Shown piece by piece: positions 1 through 8,206 of a stretch of 64,000 nt of DNA. Made by a program: the position numbers and the translations under genes. Each line of letters begins with the position of its first letter. The stretch's first letter is position 1. Source of the stretch: Alloalcanivorax balearicus MACL04 (GTDB lineage: Bacteria; Pseudomonadota; Gammaproteobacteria; Pseudomonadales; Alcanivoracaceae); NCBI RefSeq assembly GCF_025532145.1, contig NZ_ARXS01000001.1:310001-374000 (forward strand), given 5' to 3'. The notes beneath the pieces are model-generated. The model was not told the DNA's origin. It did not search any database and worked only from the letters and a program-made list of their open reading frames with translations.

Positions 1-980
1 GTGGCGGATTCGCAGATCACCGGATTGACCTTCCCCGGCATGATCGACGACCCCGGCTGGGTGGCCGGCAGTTGTATTTCCGCCAGACCGTGAATCGGGC
101 CGGAGTTCATCCAGCGCAGGTCATTGCTGATTTTCATCAATACCACCGCCAGGCCGCGCAACGCCGATGACAGAGCCAGTGGTGCGTCCACGGCACTCTG
201 CGCCACGGCCGGGTACGGCATGGCGGTAAACGGATGCCCGGTTTCATCGGACAACGCATCGACGAAGCGCTCGGCGAACTCGGCATGGGCGTTGATACCG
301 GTTCCCACCGCGGTACCGCCCTGTGGCAAGGCATGCAACTCATCCCTGGCAGCCGCCAGACGCTGGCTGGCGGCCTGCAGTTGCAGTACCCAGGTGCGCA
401 ACTCCTGTTCCACCGTCACCGGCATGGCGTCCATCAGGTGAGTGCGGCCGGTTTTGACCAGGTCCTTACCTTCTCCAGCCTTCGATCCCAGCGTGGTGAT
501 CAAAAGCTCAATAGCGGGCATCAGCTGCTCGTTGACGGCCATCGCCGACGACACGTGAATGGCGGTGGGAATGGTGTCATTGCTGCTCTGGCCGAGATTG
601 ACGTGATCGTTGGGATGCACGTCCACGCCCTGGGTCTGGCACAGATGGGCCACCACCTCGTTGACGTTCATATTGGTGCTGGTACCGGAACCGGTCTGGA
701 ACACGTCCACCGGGAACTGATCCCGATGCTCGCCGTTGATCAGCGCTTCGCAGACGGAACGGATAGCGTCACCCCGCTCCTCGGACAGCAGCTCCAGATC
801 CACGTTCACCGAGGCCGCGCAACGCTTGATCCGGGCCACCGCCTGAATGAAACGGAACGGCAGCCGCCGGCCGCTGATCGGGAAATTGTTCACCGCGCGC
901 TGAGTCTGCGCGCCCCACAACGCCGCCTTTGGTACCGCCACTTCGCCCAGGGAATCCTTCTCCACCCGTGTGTCGTTCAT
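1..980 (-). CDS. fumC: Class II fumarate hydratase, 3' end cut by the window edge
   Basis: Reversible hydration of fumarate to malate in the TCA cycle (soluble, iron-independent, homotetrameric class II enzyme). The ATG lies at 978-980 on the minus strand and the protein opens with a run (NDTRVEKDSLGEV, then WGAQTQRAVNNFPISG) typical of the fumarase/aspartase superfamily. The superfamily signature GSSIMPGKVNP is encoded close to the left edge. About 326 codons are present of roughly 460 expected, so the C-terminal domain is outside the window. Aspartase and argininosuccinate lyase share the signature, but the N-terminal sequence fits FumC best. A GAGGAGAA-like ribosome binding site sits just upstream of the ATG. 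Confidence 0.9.
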   Translation of the reverse strand, partial: MNDTRVEKDSLGEVAVPKAALWGAQTQRAVNNFPISGRRLPFRFIQAVARIKRCAASVNVDLELLSEERGDAIRSVCEALINGEHRDQFPVDVFQTGSGTSTNMNVNEVVAHLCQTQGVDVHPNDHVNLGQSSNDTIPTAIHVSSAMAVNEQLMPAIELLITTLGSKAGEGKDLVKTGRTHLMDAMPVTVEQELRTWVLQLQAASQRLAAARDELHALPQGGTAVGTGINAHAEFAERFVDALSDETGHPFTAMPYPAVAQSAVDAPLALSSALRGLAVVLMKISNDLRWMNSGPIHGLAEIQLPATQPGSSIMPGKVNPVICESA

Positions 981-1085
981 GACCGTTCTCCTCAGCCGGG
1001 AAGTGAAAGGTCAGTATCGGCAAGGCCCGGTTGGACGTCCAGGGTGACGCAGGCAATTCCAGCCATAGTCATGACCGATACAGCG

Positions 1086-1562
1086 TCAAACCGACCGCTT
1101 GAGAATCAACCCCATGCCTTTGAAACTCGCCACCACGTCGCCATGCTGATTGACGCCTTCCATCAACGAGTAGATGAGGCCGCGATCGGGCTTGGAGCGG
1201 GACGGGCGCGCCTCCAGGACAGTGGCGCGCATGGACAGCCGGTCACCAGGGCGTACCGGTTTGTGCCAACGCACCTCATCCACCCCGGGGGAAGCCAGCC
1301 CCGCCACGGTGGAAACATAGTTATCCACCATCAGCCTCATCATCAGGCTGAGGGTGTGCCAGCCACTGGCGATCAGCCCCTGGAAGGGGCCGGCCGCGGC
1401 GGCCTCGGGGTCGGTGTGCATCTTCTGAGGGTCGAAACGGCGGGCGAAAGAAAGCACCTCTTCCTCCTCCACCTCAATGGAACCCAGGTCATAGGTCGTA
1501 CCCACCTGGTAGTCTTCAAAATAGCGGTCGTCCTGAGGCCTGCTGAAGTTCGTTATTGTCAT
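1086..1562 (-). CDS. MaoC-like hot-dog dehydratase
   Basis: 158 aa, a single hot-dog domain of the MaoC family ((R)-specific enoyl-CoA hydratases and relatives). The N-terminal part has the family pattern FEDYQVGTTYDLGSIEV followed by FARRFDPQKMHTDPEAA, which corresponds to the D-x(4)-H hydratase motif, and then GLIASGWHTLSLMMRLM. Family members hydrate 2-enoyl-CoA thioesters in fatty-acid or PHA metabolism; the substrate here cannot be read from sequence. The gene is upstream of fumC on the same strand with a gap of about 105 bp, and divergent from the DUF2254 gene. Confidence 0.85.
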   Translation of the reverse strand: MTITNFSRPQDDRYFEDYQVGTTYDLGSIEVEEEEVLSFARRFDPQKMHTDPEAAAAGPFQGLIASGWHTLSLMMRLMVDNYVSTVAGLASPGVDEVRWHKPVRPGDRLSMRATVLEARPSRSKPDRGLIYSLMEGVNQHGDVVASFKGMGLILKRSV

Positions 1563-1682
1563 CGTGTTCTCCCGCGCAAACGAAAGATCCGATCATAACG
1601 CCGACCGGATACCAATAACGACCCCCATCCCCCCACGTCTCTGAGGTATTCTGGAGCCATCGTCAGGGCAAGGAGTGCAAGG

Positions 1683-2936
1683 ATGTTTTCAAAATGGCAA
1701 TGGCTGCTGGTCCAGTTCTCCCGCGCCCTCTGGGTACGGGCCACCGCGTTCGCCATTCTTGCCGTGGCCACGTCTTTGCTGGCCATTATCGGCCAGCGCT
1801 GGCTGCCACCGGATATACCGGTAAGCATTGGCGCCGAAGCCGTGGACACCATTCTCAATGTGCTGGCTTCCAGCATGCTGGCGGTCACCACCTTTTCCCT
1901 CAGTGTCATGGTCAGTGCCTACAGCGCCGCCACCACCAACGTGACTCCCCGGGCCACCCGGTTGCTGATGCAAGACACCACCACTCAGAACGTCTTGGCC
2001 ACTTTCATTGGTTCCTTCCTGTTCAGCCTGGTCGGGTTGGTGGCCCTCAGCACCGGTGCCTACGGCGAAGGGGGCCGTGTGATTCTGTTTCTGGTCACGC
2101 TGGTGGTGATCGTTGTTATCGTCGTCACTATTTTGCGCTGGATTGAACATCTGTCGCGCCTCGGCCGGGTTGGAGAAACCACCGACCGGGTGGAACAGGC
2201 CACTTGCGCGGCCATTGTGCAGCGTGCCGCCAACCCGGCTCTGGGCGGCAAACCTTTCTCCCCTGACCAGCCGATCCCGGACCAGGCTCTTCCCGTCTAC
2301 CCGACATTGGTGGGTTACATTCAACATGTGGACGTGGAAGCGCTCGCCCAGTGGGCGGAACAGAACGATGCCGAGATTTACCTGACCGCCCTTCCCGGCG
2401 GTTTTGTGCATCCGGCCCGGCCGGTTGTCTGGCTGATCGGCGCCACCGACGACGGCGCCTCTTCCGTGCGGGAGCATTTCACCGTGGATGACGAACGATC
2501 CTTCGACCAGGATCCCCGCTTCGGCCTGGTGGTACTTTCAGAAATTGCGTCGCGGGCGTTGTCTCCGGCGGTCAATGACCCCGGCACCGCCATTGATGTG
2601 ATCGGACGGGCGGTGCGGGTTCTGCATCACTGGCATACCCAACGTGGTGAAGCGGATGATACCGTGCGCTGGCCCCGGATCCGGGTTCCCTTGCTCGACG
2701 AAAGGGAATTTTTCGACGATCTGTTCAACCCCATCGCCCGGGACGGCGCGGCCTTATTGGAAGTGCAGATTCGCCTGCAGAAGACCTTCGAGGTCTTGGC
2801 CTCTTACGGCGGCTCCTTTCGCGCCAGCGCCCGGCTTCATGCCCGGTTGGCACTGGCGCGGGCGGAGCAGGCATTAGCCTTGGAGCGGGACCGGGCGGAA
2901 CTGCGGGAGCTGGCCCGCTGGATGGAGCAGGATTGA
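1683..2936 (+). CDS. DUF2254 family integral membrane protein
   Basis: 417 aa. The N-terminal half carries several hydrophobic segments (about residues 15-35, 55-85, 105-125 and 130-155). The C-terminal half is soluble and includes the DUF2254-typical stretch around FGLVVLSEIASRALSPAVNDP (about residues 280-300). The family has no established biochemical role. The ATG at 1683 follows an AAGGAG element. The gene ends 7 bp before the left island repeat, so it is the chromosomal neighbour on that side. Confidence 0.8.
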   Translation: MFSKWQWLLVQFSRALWVRATAFAILAVATSLLAIIGQRWLPPDIPVSIGAEAVDTILNVLASSMLAVTTFSLSVMVSAYSAATTNVTPRATRLLMQDTTTQNVLATFIGSFLFSLVGLVALSTGAYGEGGRVILFLVTLVVIVVIVVTILRWIEHLSRLGRVGETTDRVEQATCAAIVQRAANPALGGKPFSPDQPIPDQALPVYPTLVGYIQHVDVEALAQWAEQNDAEIYLTALPGGFVHPARPVVWLIGATDDGASSVREHFTVDDERSFDQDPRFGLVVLSEIASRALSPAVNDPGTAIDVIGRAVRVLHHWHTQRGEADDTVRWPRIRVPLLDEREFFDDLFNPIARDGAALLEVQIRLQKTFEVLASYGGSFRASARLHARLALARAEQALALERDRAELRELARWMEQD

Positions 2937-2942
2937 ACCGGG

Positions 2943-2960
2943 TTATTTCCCGATACAGAA
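2943..2960. repeat. attL-like 18-bp repeat (left end of island)
   Basis: TTATTTCCCGATACAGAA differs at 2 of 18 positions from the mnmE 3' end at 18162-18179. Both differences are synonymous if read as the mnmE C-terminus (FCIGK-stop), which is what is expected when an island carries a functional replacement for the gene end it enters. Confidence 0.8.
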
Positions 2961-3010
2961 GGGCAATTTACGCCACAAAAGATTGATTTTTAATGATTTT
3001 TATTAAAGGT

Positions 3011-3044
3011 CTCGGGTCACTTGGACCTATTCTTGGACCTGGAA
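3011..3044. repeat. Left copy of a 34-bp arm-type repeat
   Basis: Aligned without gaps to 18020-18053 it shares 27 of 34 bases, with the internal pattern TTGGACCTATTCTTGGACC (right copy TTGGACCCATTCATGGACC). The copies lie about 50 bp and 108 bp inside the two core repeats and in the same orientation, as expected for integrase arm-binding sites on either side of attP in the circular form. The function is inferred. Confidence 0.55.
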
Positions 3045-3069
3045 CTTCTAAGTTTACCGGGTTGGCTCC

Positions 3070-3085
3070 CTATGGACGTCCATAG
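3070..3085. repeat. 16-bp perfect palindrome
   Basis: CTATGGACGTCCATAG is fully self-complementary. It lies about 25 bp beyond the arm-type repeat and may bind a dimeric protein such as an excisionase or regulator. No function can be assigned from sequence. Confidence 0.5.
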
Positions 3086-3343
3086 CACCTAAGCTGCTAT
3101 AGATATCAGCGTGATGATGGCAGAAATTGATGCAGTGAATCACGCCTCTTGTCTATCAGCGTCTTCTGGAGTCAGTTACTTGCCTGTTTCCCTTCTGAGC
3201 CCCGAATAGTATGTTTTTTTGCCCAGAAACAGCCTAAAAAATTGGGTGAGCTGCGGTTCCTATTCTTTGCTGTTACCCAGCCATTCCTGCGATGACATAA
3301 GCACTCCCATGGCCACTGCGCCAATCACGATAGGAGTTCACTT

Positions 3344-4602
3344 ATGTCGCACTCAACTCACCCTTTCCCCTCCGTGCAGGTGCCTGGCTCCCTGCTGCAG
3401 GATCATCGCCTCACCCCGCTGGAACGCAATGCCTGGATGTTGCTGCGTTCCTTGGCAGGTAACGACGGCCACTGTGATCGCCAGTTACGAGTCCCTGCGC
3501 GAATACCTGCCCTGTGCGCCAGGTGGCCGCAAGGCTTCCCACGAAACCGTCTCCAAGGTCATGCTGTGCCTGCGGCTGTCCACCTGGATGGTACTGGTTG
3601 AACATCGTCGTGATCCAGTGACCGGTTACATCAAGGCCAGCCGCTATGCGGTGCGCAGCGAACCCATCAGCTTTGTGCAGGCCTGTCGGGAAGACAAGGA
3701 ATACCTGCTGCAGTTCGAGCGTGCCCTGGAACATTCCGCCGCCAATGTGCGCCAGCTTGCCCGCTGTATTCTCGATGAGGCTATGGTGAATGAAGACCTG
3801 GAATGCCTTTCAGAAGAGGTGAATGATCGTATTGGCGCATTGTGGGAGAAGGCCCATGGCAGGGATACTGACAACTCCAATGAACCACCTTCCTCGGGAG
3901 GTTTCCCTGTGGATAATATTGCTGCAGCCCATAGCGATGATCCGAAGCCATCCCCGCCATTTCCTGGAACAGTACGTACTGTACAAAATAAAGTATTAAA
4001 TAAACTACATACGTATACGTACTGTACTGATTAGTGAAGAGAAATCCGAAGCACCGATTTCAGGCGATCTGTCCAACGAAGCAGCCACCCGGCGTTTTCA
4101 GCGTTTGCCATTGAGTGATCAGCGCTGTCTGACCCAACGACTTCGTGGTTTGTCGCTGCAACAGCGCCAGGACGTGCTCAACGAATGGCACTGTCGCTGT
4201 ACTGCCGGTTATGTGAAGAACGCCATCGCCTACCTGTATGGGTTGATCAAGAAGGCGGTGGCGGGCCAGTTCCGGCTGTGGGCGGCACGTGAGCCGATGG
4301 GGACGACGTCAAGTGAACAAGTGGTCAGTGCTGAGGTGGTGACAGCTTCGCCTGAACCCCAGCTCCGGGCACTGAACCCGGTACCGCAGCCCATTACCGC
4401 CCAGGTGGTGCGTCAGGCAGAGGAACCTGAAAGGCTGGCAGCGCGAGCGAAAGGCCAGGCACATCTGGCTCAGCTCAGGGCCATGTTCGACAAGCCCCGG
4501 TCGGCCAGCCAGGTGCTGGGTGAGCTGGAACGCAGCGGCCTGTTCTGCAACCCGCACGACGATGACATCGGGATGGATTACGGGCTGCTTGGCGCAACCT
4601 GA
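3344..4602 (+). pseudogene. STY4528-type island replication protein, broken by at least two frameshifts
   Basis: The reading starts at ATG 3344 (good AGGAG site) with MSHSTHPFPSVQVPGSLL then LTPLERNAWMLLRSLAGNDG. It moves to a second frame near 3470 (VIASYESLREYLPCAPGG and onward, to the stop at 4032-4034), and to a third frame for the C-terminal part (RRFQRLPLSDQRCL through KNAIAYLYGLIKKAV, stop at 4602). Read together the three pieces resemble the pathogenicity-island replication protein family STY4528: an N-terminal winged-helix-like region and a conserved C-terminal LYGLIKKA region. The +1 shift near 3465-3480 and a second shift at about 4000-4034, next to an A/T-rich stretch, break the gene unless the assembly is wrong. 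The family assignment is from remembered sequence similarity. Confidence 0.7.
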
Positions 4603-4628
4603 TGTGGGTGGGGATGTAGAGAAGGTTG

Positions 4629-4650
4629 ATTGGCTGTTGCAGCCAATTTT
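4629..4650 (+). terminator. Hairpin terminator after the replication relic
   Basis: Stem ATTGGCTG / CAGCCAAT (4629-4636 and 4640-4647) with a 3-nt loop, running into TTTT. It lies 27 bp after the stop at 4602. Confidence 0.6.
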
Positions 4651-4679
4651 GCCCCACTGCTGCAGATAATCCAGGCTAC

Positions 4680-4712
4680 CGGGCCGTCACTGCCCGCCGC
4701 AGTGACGGCCCG
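4680..4712. repeat. 13-bp perfect inverted repeat
   Basis: CGGGCCGTCACTG (4680-4692) and its exact complement (4700-4712) flank the 7-nt loop CCCGCCG. No T-run follows on either strand, so this is either a structured RNA element or a protein-binding or replication site rather than a classical terminator. Confidence 0.5.
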
Positions 4713-5053
4713 AAGCACTGCAGCAACAATGCGGTCTGGCGCAAATCCTATTTCGTGCGGCATACATGATGATGCCCTGCGAGACTGATCCTGCAACAAC
4801 CTGCCGGTGGGTGTGAACACCGGCATCCAGGCACGCCCCGGCTCACACCGCGTGCCGACCTCATCGAGGTTGAGCTTGTATTGTCTGCCGCAACCCCTGG
4901 CTCTTACACCCAGCCTTTGTCAGGCACTTTTGTCCCACCACCACACAGAAGGAACTCATCCCAACAATCCAACTTATCTCCATCGCTTCCCCATAAGCGG
5001 TGCGTCGTCCCTTGACTATCCCGCCCGGTCTTCCCGCAGGAAGCACGGCGGGC

Positions 5054-5121
5054 GCCTCATGTGAGGCAACAGGTGAACTGAGCACCTGGCCCTTGCCCTT
5101 CGGGGATCTCGCTCCGGCGAG
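5054..5121 (+). other. Run of three short hairpins upstream of the recombinase gene
   Basis: GCCTCA-TG-TGAGGC (5054-5067), CAGGTG-7 nt-CACCTG (5070-5088) and CTCGC-TCCG-GCGAG (5108-5121) lie one after another within 70 bases, 66 bp before the ATG at 5187. They could be part of a 5' leader RNA or of a recombination site. I do not recognise the element. Confidence 0.35.
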
Positions 5122-5186
5122 TTGGCACTAACACTGATCAAGACAGCACTCAGAGCGGCAATCCGAACATAGAACCGGAGACCACC

Positions 5187-6050
5187 ATGGACGACCTGAC
5201 CTACAGCCTGCGCCAGCTCTGCCAGCGCAACCGCGACGGCAGCCATGCCACCCAGGCCGACCGGCAACGCTCGCTGAGCTTGACGGCCCGACAACTGCGG
5301 GAATCCGGATTCCGTCAGATGAAAGCCGGCTCGCTCAAGGGCAAACACATTGAGGCGCTGCTGCAACGTTGGCAGGGAGAAGGCCTGTCCACCGGCACTC
5401 TAAAAAACCGGCTGTCCCACCTGCGTTGGTGGGCGGAGAAGGTGGGCAAGGCCGGTATCCTGCCGGCGGACAACCGCCTGCTGGGTATTCCCGAGCGTAA
5501 TTACATCGGCAATCAGAACAAAGCCCAACGGTTGGATAGGGCACAGGACAAAATCAGCGACCCTCATGTCCAGATGAGCCTGCGCCTGCAAGCTGCCTTC
5601 GGATTGCGGCGGGAAGAAGCCATCAAGTTCCAGCTCAGCTACGCTGACCGGGGCGACCATATCGCCCTCAAAGGTTCCTGGACCAAAGGTGGCCGTGAGC
5701 GCACCGTGCCTATCACCACACCGGAGCAGCGTACCGTACTCAACGATGCCCGAAGCCTGGCGGGTAATGGCTCGCTGATTCCAGCGCACAGAACCTACAT
5801 CCAGCAACGGCATGTCTACGACGGGCAATGCAAAGCCGCCGGATTGAGCAATATGCATGGGTTGCGACATCAGTATGCGCAGATGCGGTATGAGACATTG
5901 ACGGGCTGGAAGTCACCGGCAGCAGGCGGGCCTGGCACGGATCAACTTGATCTATCACGACGTTTGGTCGACCATCAAGCCCGGCAGCAGATCAGTCGTG
6001 AACTCGGGCACGAGCGGGTGAAGGTAACAGTGGTCTATCTGGGAAGCTAA
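5187..6050 (+). CDS. Integrase-domain tyrosine recombinase (second recombinase of the island)
   Basis: 287 aa. An N-terminal SAM-like core-binding region (about residues 1-100, including LSHLRWWAEKVGK) is followed by a catalytic region. The expected tyrosine-recombinase residues can be placed: Arg in FGLRREEA (about 140), a basic beta-hairpin TKGGRERTVPI, HGLRH (about 225-229), and LGHERVKVTVVYLG near the C-terminus with the His and the candidate nucleophile Tyr. It resembles the integrase-domain proteins carried inside integrative elements rather than the end-bound P4 integrases. ATG 5187 follows a CCGGAG element. Its role (resolution, inversion or excision) is unknown. Confidence 0.7.
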   Translation: MDDLTYSLRQLCQRNRDGSHATQADRQRSLSLTARQLRESGFRQMKAGSLKGKHIEALLQRWQGEGLSTGTLKNRLSHLRWWAEKVGKAGILPADNRLLGIPERNYIGNQNKAQRLDRAQDKISDPHVQMSLRLQAAFGLRREEAIKFQLSYADRGDHIALKGSWTKGGRERTVPITTPEQRTVLNDARSLAGNGSLIPAHRTYIQQRHVYDGQCKAAGLSNMHGLRHQYAQMRYETLTGWKSPAAGGPGTDQLDLSRRLVDHQARQQISRELGHERVKVTVVYLGS

Positions 6051-6128
6051 AGTCGCACACTGGGCAAGCGCCTGGGGCAACAGTCTATACAACGTCGTCT
6101 CCACCTGACGAACCCAAGACGCGCATAG

Positions 6129-8204
6129 CTATTTTTGCAGCAAGTCCCCCAGAAACTCCGACTCCGGCTTCACCGCAGAAACATACAATTGATCGCGGGC
6201 GCGGGTGCAAGCCACATATAGCAACTGGCGCTCGGTGTTGTAGATTTCTGTCAGCTCGGCCTCGTCAGCAGCAGTGTCGATGCGCACCTGTGAAGGAATG
6301 ATTTCATCATCGCAAGCCATCACCGCGACCACACGGAATTCCATGCCCTTAGCCAAATGCATGGTGGTGATGCTAACAAAGCCCTCTTCTGTTGCCATGT
6401 CCTTGCCAAGCACGCGCCCCTGCAGTCCAGCAGCCTTTACTGCCGCCTGTGCGCGAGATAGTTCGCTTTCTGATCGGACGAAGACACCGATTTCCTGCGG
6501 CAGCACGCCACTGCTATTGCATTGCTTCAACCATGTACCGACGGCTTGGATTTCCGCCTCGGCATGGGTATAGCTGTAGATGATCGGCTCCGGCCCATTG
6601 AACACGGAAATGGTGCCCTTGCGACTTTCGATGTTTCCGTCCACATCGGACACCTCAGGGCCGAGCAGAAGGTCGGCCTGCGAGCGAATCTGATGTGAGG
6701 TGCGGTAGTTGATCTTGAGCGTGCGCGAACGGCCACGGACTTCCACACCCTGGGATTTCCACGAGAACGGCGTTTGGAAGATGCGTTGGCCGAGATCACC
6801 GGCGAAGAAGAGTGCATTGGCGCGGTTACCCGCAATCGCTGCGAGGAAACGCAATTGTTGTACGGTGATATCCTGTGCTTCGTCGACCACGATGTAATCG
6901 AATACCGGATGTTTGCGTTTGGACATAGCCTCGGCAAGCCTGGCGAACATTTCGGCAGTAGTAATCTTGCCGGCCTGTTTCAATTGCGCCTGTACTTGGG
7001 CAAATGCCTGCCAATACAAAGCGCGTTGTGCTTCCGCCAGGCGCGTCTTGCGGCCCAGCCGCCTGGCGTCCCGGTAAGTCTCCCAATCATCGATCTGCCA
7101 AGCATCCACGACATCCTCCCATTCGGACATCAGGAATGCCGCGTTAGCTTTCAGGCCATCTACCTGCATCGCAGCTGTCTTCAGCAGTTCGGAAATTTCA
7201 TCTCGGCTAGCGAATACCGGTTTGCCGAATTCCGCCGAATACAAGCGAATGCCGATGGCCTCCATAGCGGCCACGTCAATACGTTCGCCGAGCTTGGGAG
7301 TGTTCCAGATAAGCCGATAGAGGTTGCCGCGTAGGGCATTGGCCAAGGTGTCCGAAAACGTGGACAACAGAACCCGCGCATCTTCGTCCTCCTGCGCCAG
7401 ATGTACGGCCCGGTGCAAGGCGACCACGGTCTTGCCGGTGCCAGCCGAGCCAGACACACGCGCCGCACCGTTATAATAACGCTCAACCAGTTGGCGCTGC
7501 GCCGGATGGAGGAACACCGTCCACTTGTCCCACGGGTATTCCAGGGCGCGGATCAGTTCGTCCACATCAGACATGACACGGAAGCGGCGTTGCGCATCCG
7601 GGTGCTGGAATGGATCTGTTCCTTCGCCCGCCACTTCCGGCAATGTCGGCGTGCCGCCGGTCGCCAGTTCGAGCAGAGCTTCAGATGCTTCGGCAGGGAG
7701 GTGGTCAGACAGCTCTAGCAGCACATCTTCATCGGCCGCTTTTACATCGGCAAGCCATTCCTGCGGCACACCATAAGCCAACAGTTGCGAGTCGTCGTAT
7801 TGTGAGAACAGTTTTGGCTTCTGCGCGGCCGGTGTGTTGTCTTCAACATATTTGGGAACGAGGTTTTCTTCGACACGTTCGCGGATTTCGACGAGTTGTG
7901 CTGCGCCGGTGGTTGGATGCACTTCCAGCTTGCGGCGCTCCGCCCATTGGTAGGCCTTGTCGTGATGATCGACATAGCACAACAACAGGCTGCCTGCCGT
8001 CTTGTGAACGATCAGACGGATATCGCGACTGACACGTACCGACCAGAAATTAGGGTCTTTGGCTCTATCGAGCTTGTGAAAACTCATACCCTTGCCGGTG
8101 GGATCAACCTGCAAGTCGAATACGGTTGTCTTGGCCGCTTTTTGTTCATCGCCGGTCAGGCGGGCCAGACTGGTAGTGAAGGTGTCGGCGATGCGGAATT
8201 CCAT
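6129..8204 (-). CDS. RelE/ParE-like domain fused to a UvrD-type helicase
   Basis: 691 aa from ATG 8202-8204. Residues about 5-95 resemble RelE/ParE-type toxins: a helical hairpin, then FHKLDRAKDPNFWSVRVS, RDIRLIVHK, and a final strand leading to the motif CYVDHHDKAYQWAERRK. A linker of about 130 residues leads to an SF1 helicase: Walker A GSAGTGKT (about 252-259), Walker B VVDEAQD (about 440-445), and the last motif VACTRARDQL near residue 670. No separate nuclease domain is visible in the C-terminus. It is the last gene of the Res-Mod-NDT block; the upstream stop codon ends 2 bases before this ATG (a TTG overlapping that stop is an alternative start). Likely a defence effector; whether the RelE-like part is an active RNase is unknown. 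Confidence 0.8.
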   Translation of the reverse strand: MEFRIADTFTTSLARLTGDEQKAAKTTVFDLQVDPTGKGMSFHKLDRAKDPNFWSVRVSRDIRLIVHKTAGSLLLCYVDHHDKAYQWAERRKLEVHPTTGAAQLVEIRERVEENLVPKYVEDNTPAAQKPKLFSQYDDSQLLAYGVPQEWLADVKAADEDVLLELSDHLPAEASEALLELATGGTPTLPEVAGEGTDPFQHPDAQRRFRVMSDVDELIRALEYPWDKWTVFLHPAQRQLVERYYNGAARVSGSAGTGKTVVALHRAVHLAQEDEDARVLLSTFSDTLANALRGNLYRLIWNTPKLGERIDVAAMEAIGIRLYSAEFGKPVFASRDEISELLKTAAMQVDGLKANAAFLMSEWEDVVDAWQIDDWETYRDARRLGRKTRLAEAQRALYWQAFAQVQAQLKQAGKITTAEMFARLAEAMSKRKHPVFDYIVVDEAQDITVQQLRFLAAIAGNRANALFFAGDLGQRIFQTPFSWKSQGVEVRGRSRTLKINYRTSHQIRSQADLLLGPEVSDVDGNIESRKGTISVFNGPEPIIYSYTHAEAEIQAVGTWLKQCNSSGVLPQEIGVFVRSESELSRAQAAVKAAGLQGRVLGKDMATEEGFVSITTMHLAKGMEFRVVAVMACDDEIIPSQVRIDTAADEAELTEIYNTERQLLYVACTRARDQLYVSAVKPESEFLGDLLQK

Positions 8205-8206
8205 AC

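Larger units (their letters stand above)
2961..3343. other. Left-end non-coding region of the island
   Basis: About 380 bp with no convincing gene. It holds the imperfect repeat at 3011-3044 that recurs near the right end and a 16-bp perfect palindrome at 3070-3085. The rest is AT-richer than the flanking chromosome. A Shine-Dalgarno element (AGGAG) stands just before the ATG at 3344. Confidence 0.6.
4603..5186. other. Structured intergenic region between the replication relic and the recombinase
   Basis: 584 bp without a supportable gene. It contains a terminator-like hairpin (4629-4650), a 13-bp perfect inverted repeat (4680-4712), an 8-bp inverted repeat (4802-4825), and three short hairpins in a row at 5054-5121. 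Small open frames here lack ribosome binding sites and family resemblance. Confidence 0.5.

Noticed and set aside
234-1598. 454-aa plus-strand open frame opposite fumC and the MaoC gene
   Set aside because: Antisense shadow of two well-conserved minus-strand genes; no family resemblance and no ribosome binding site.
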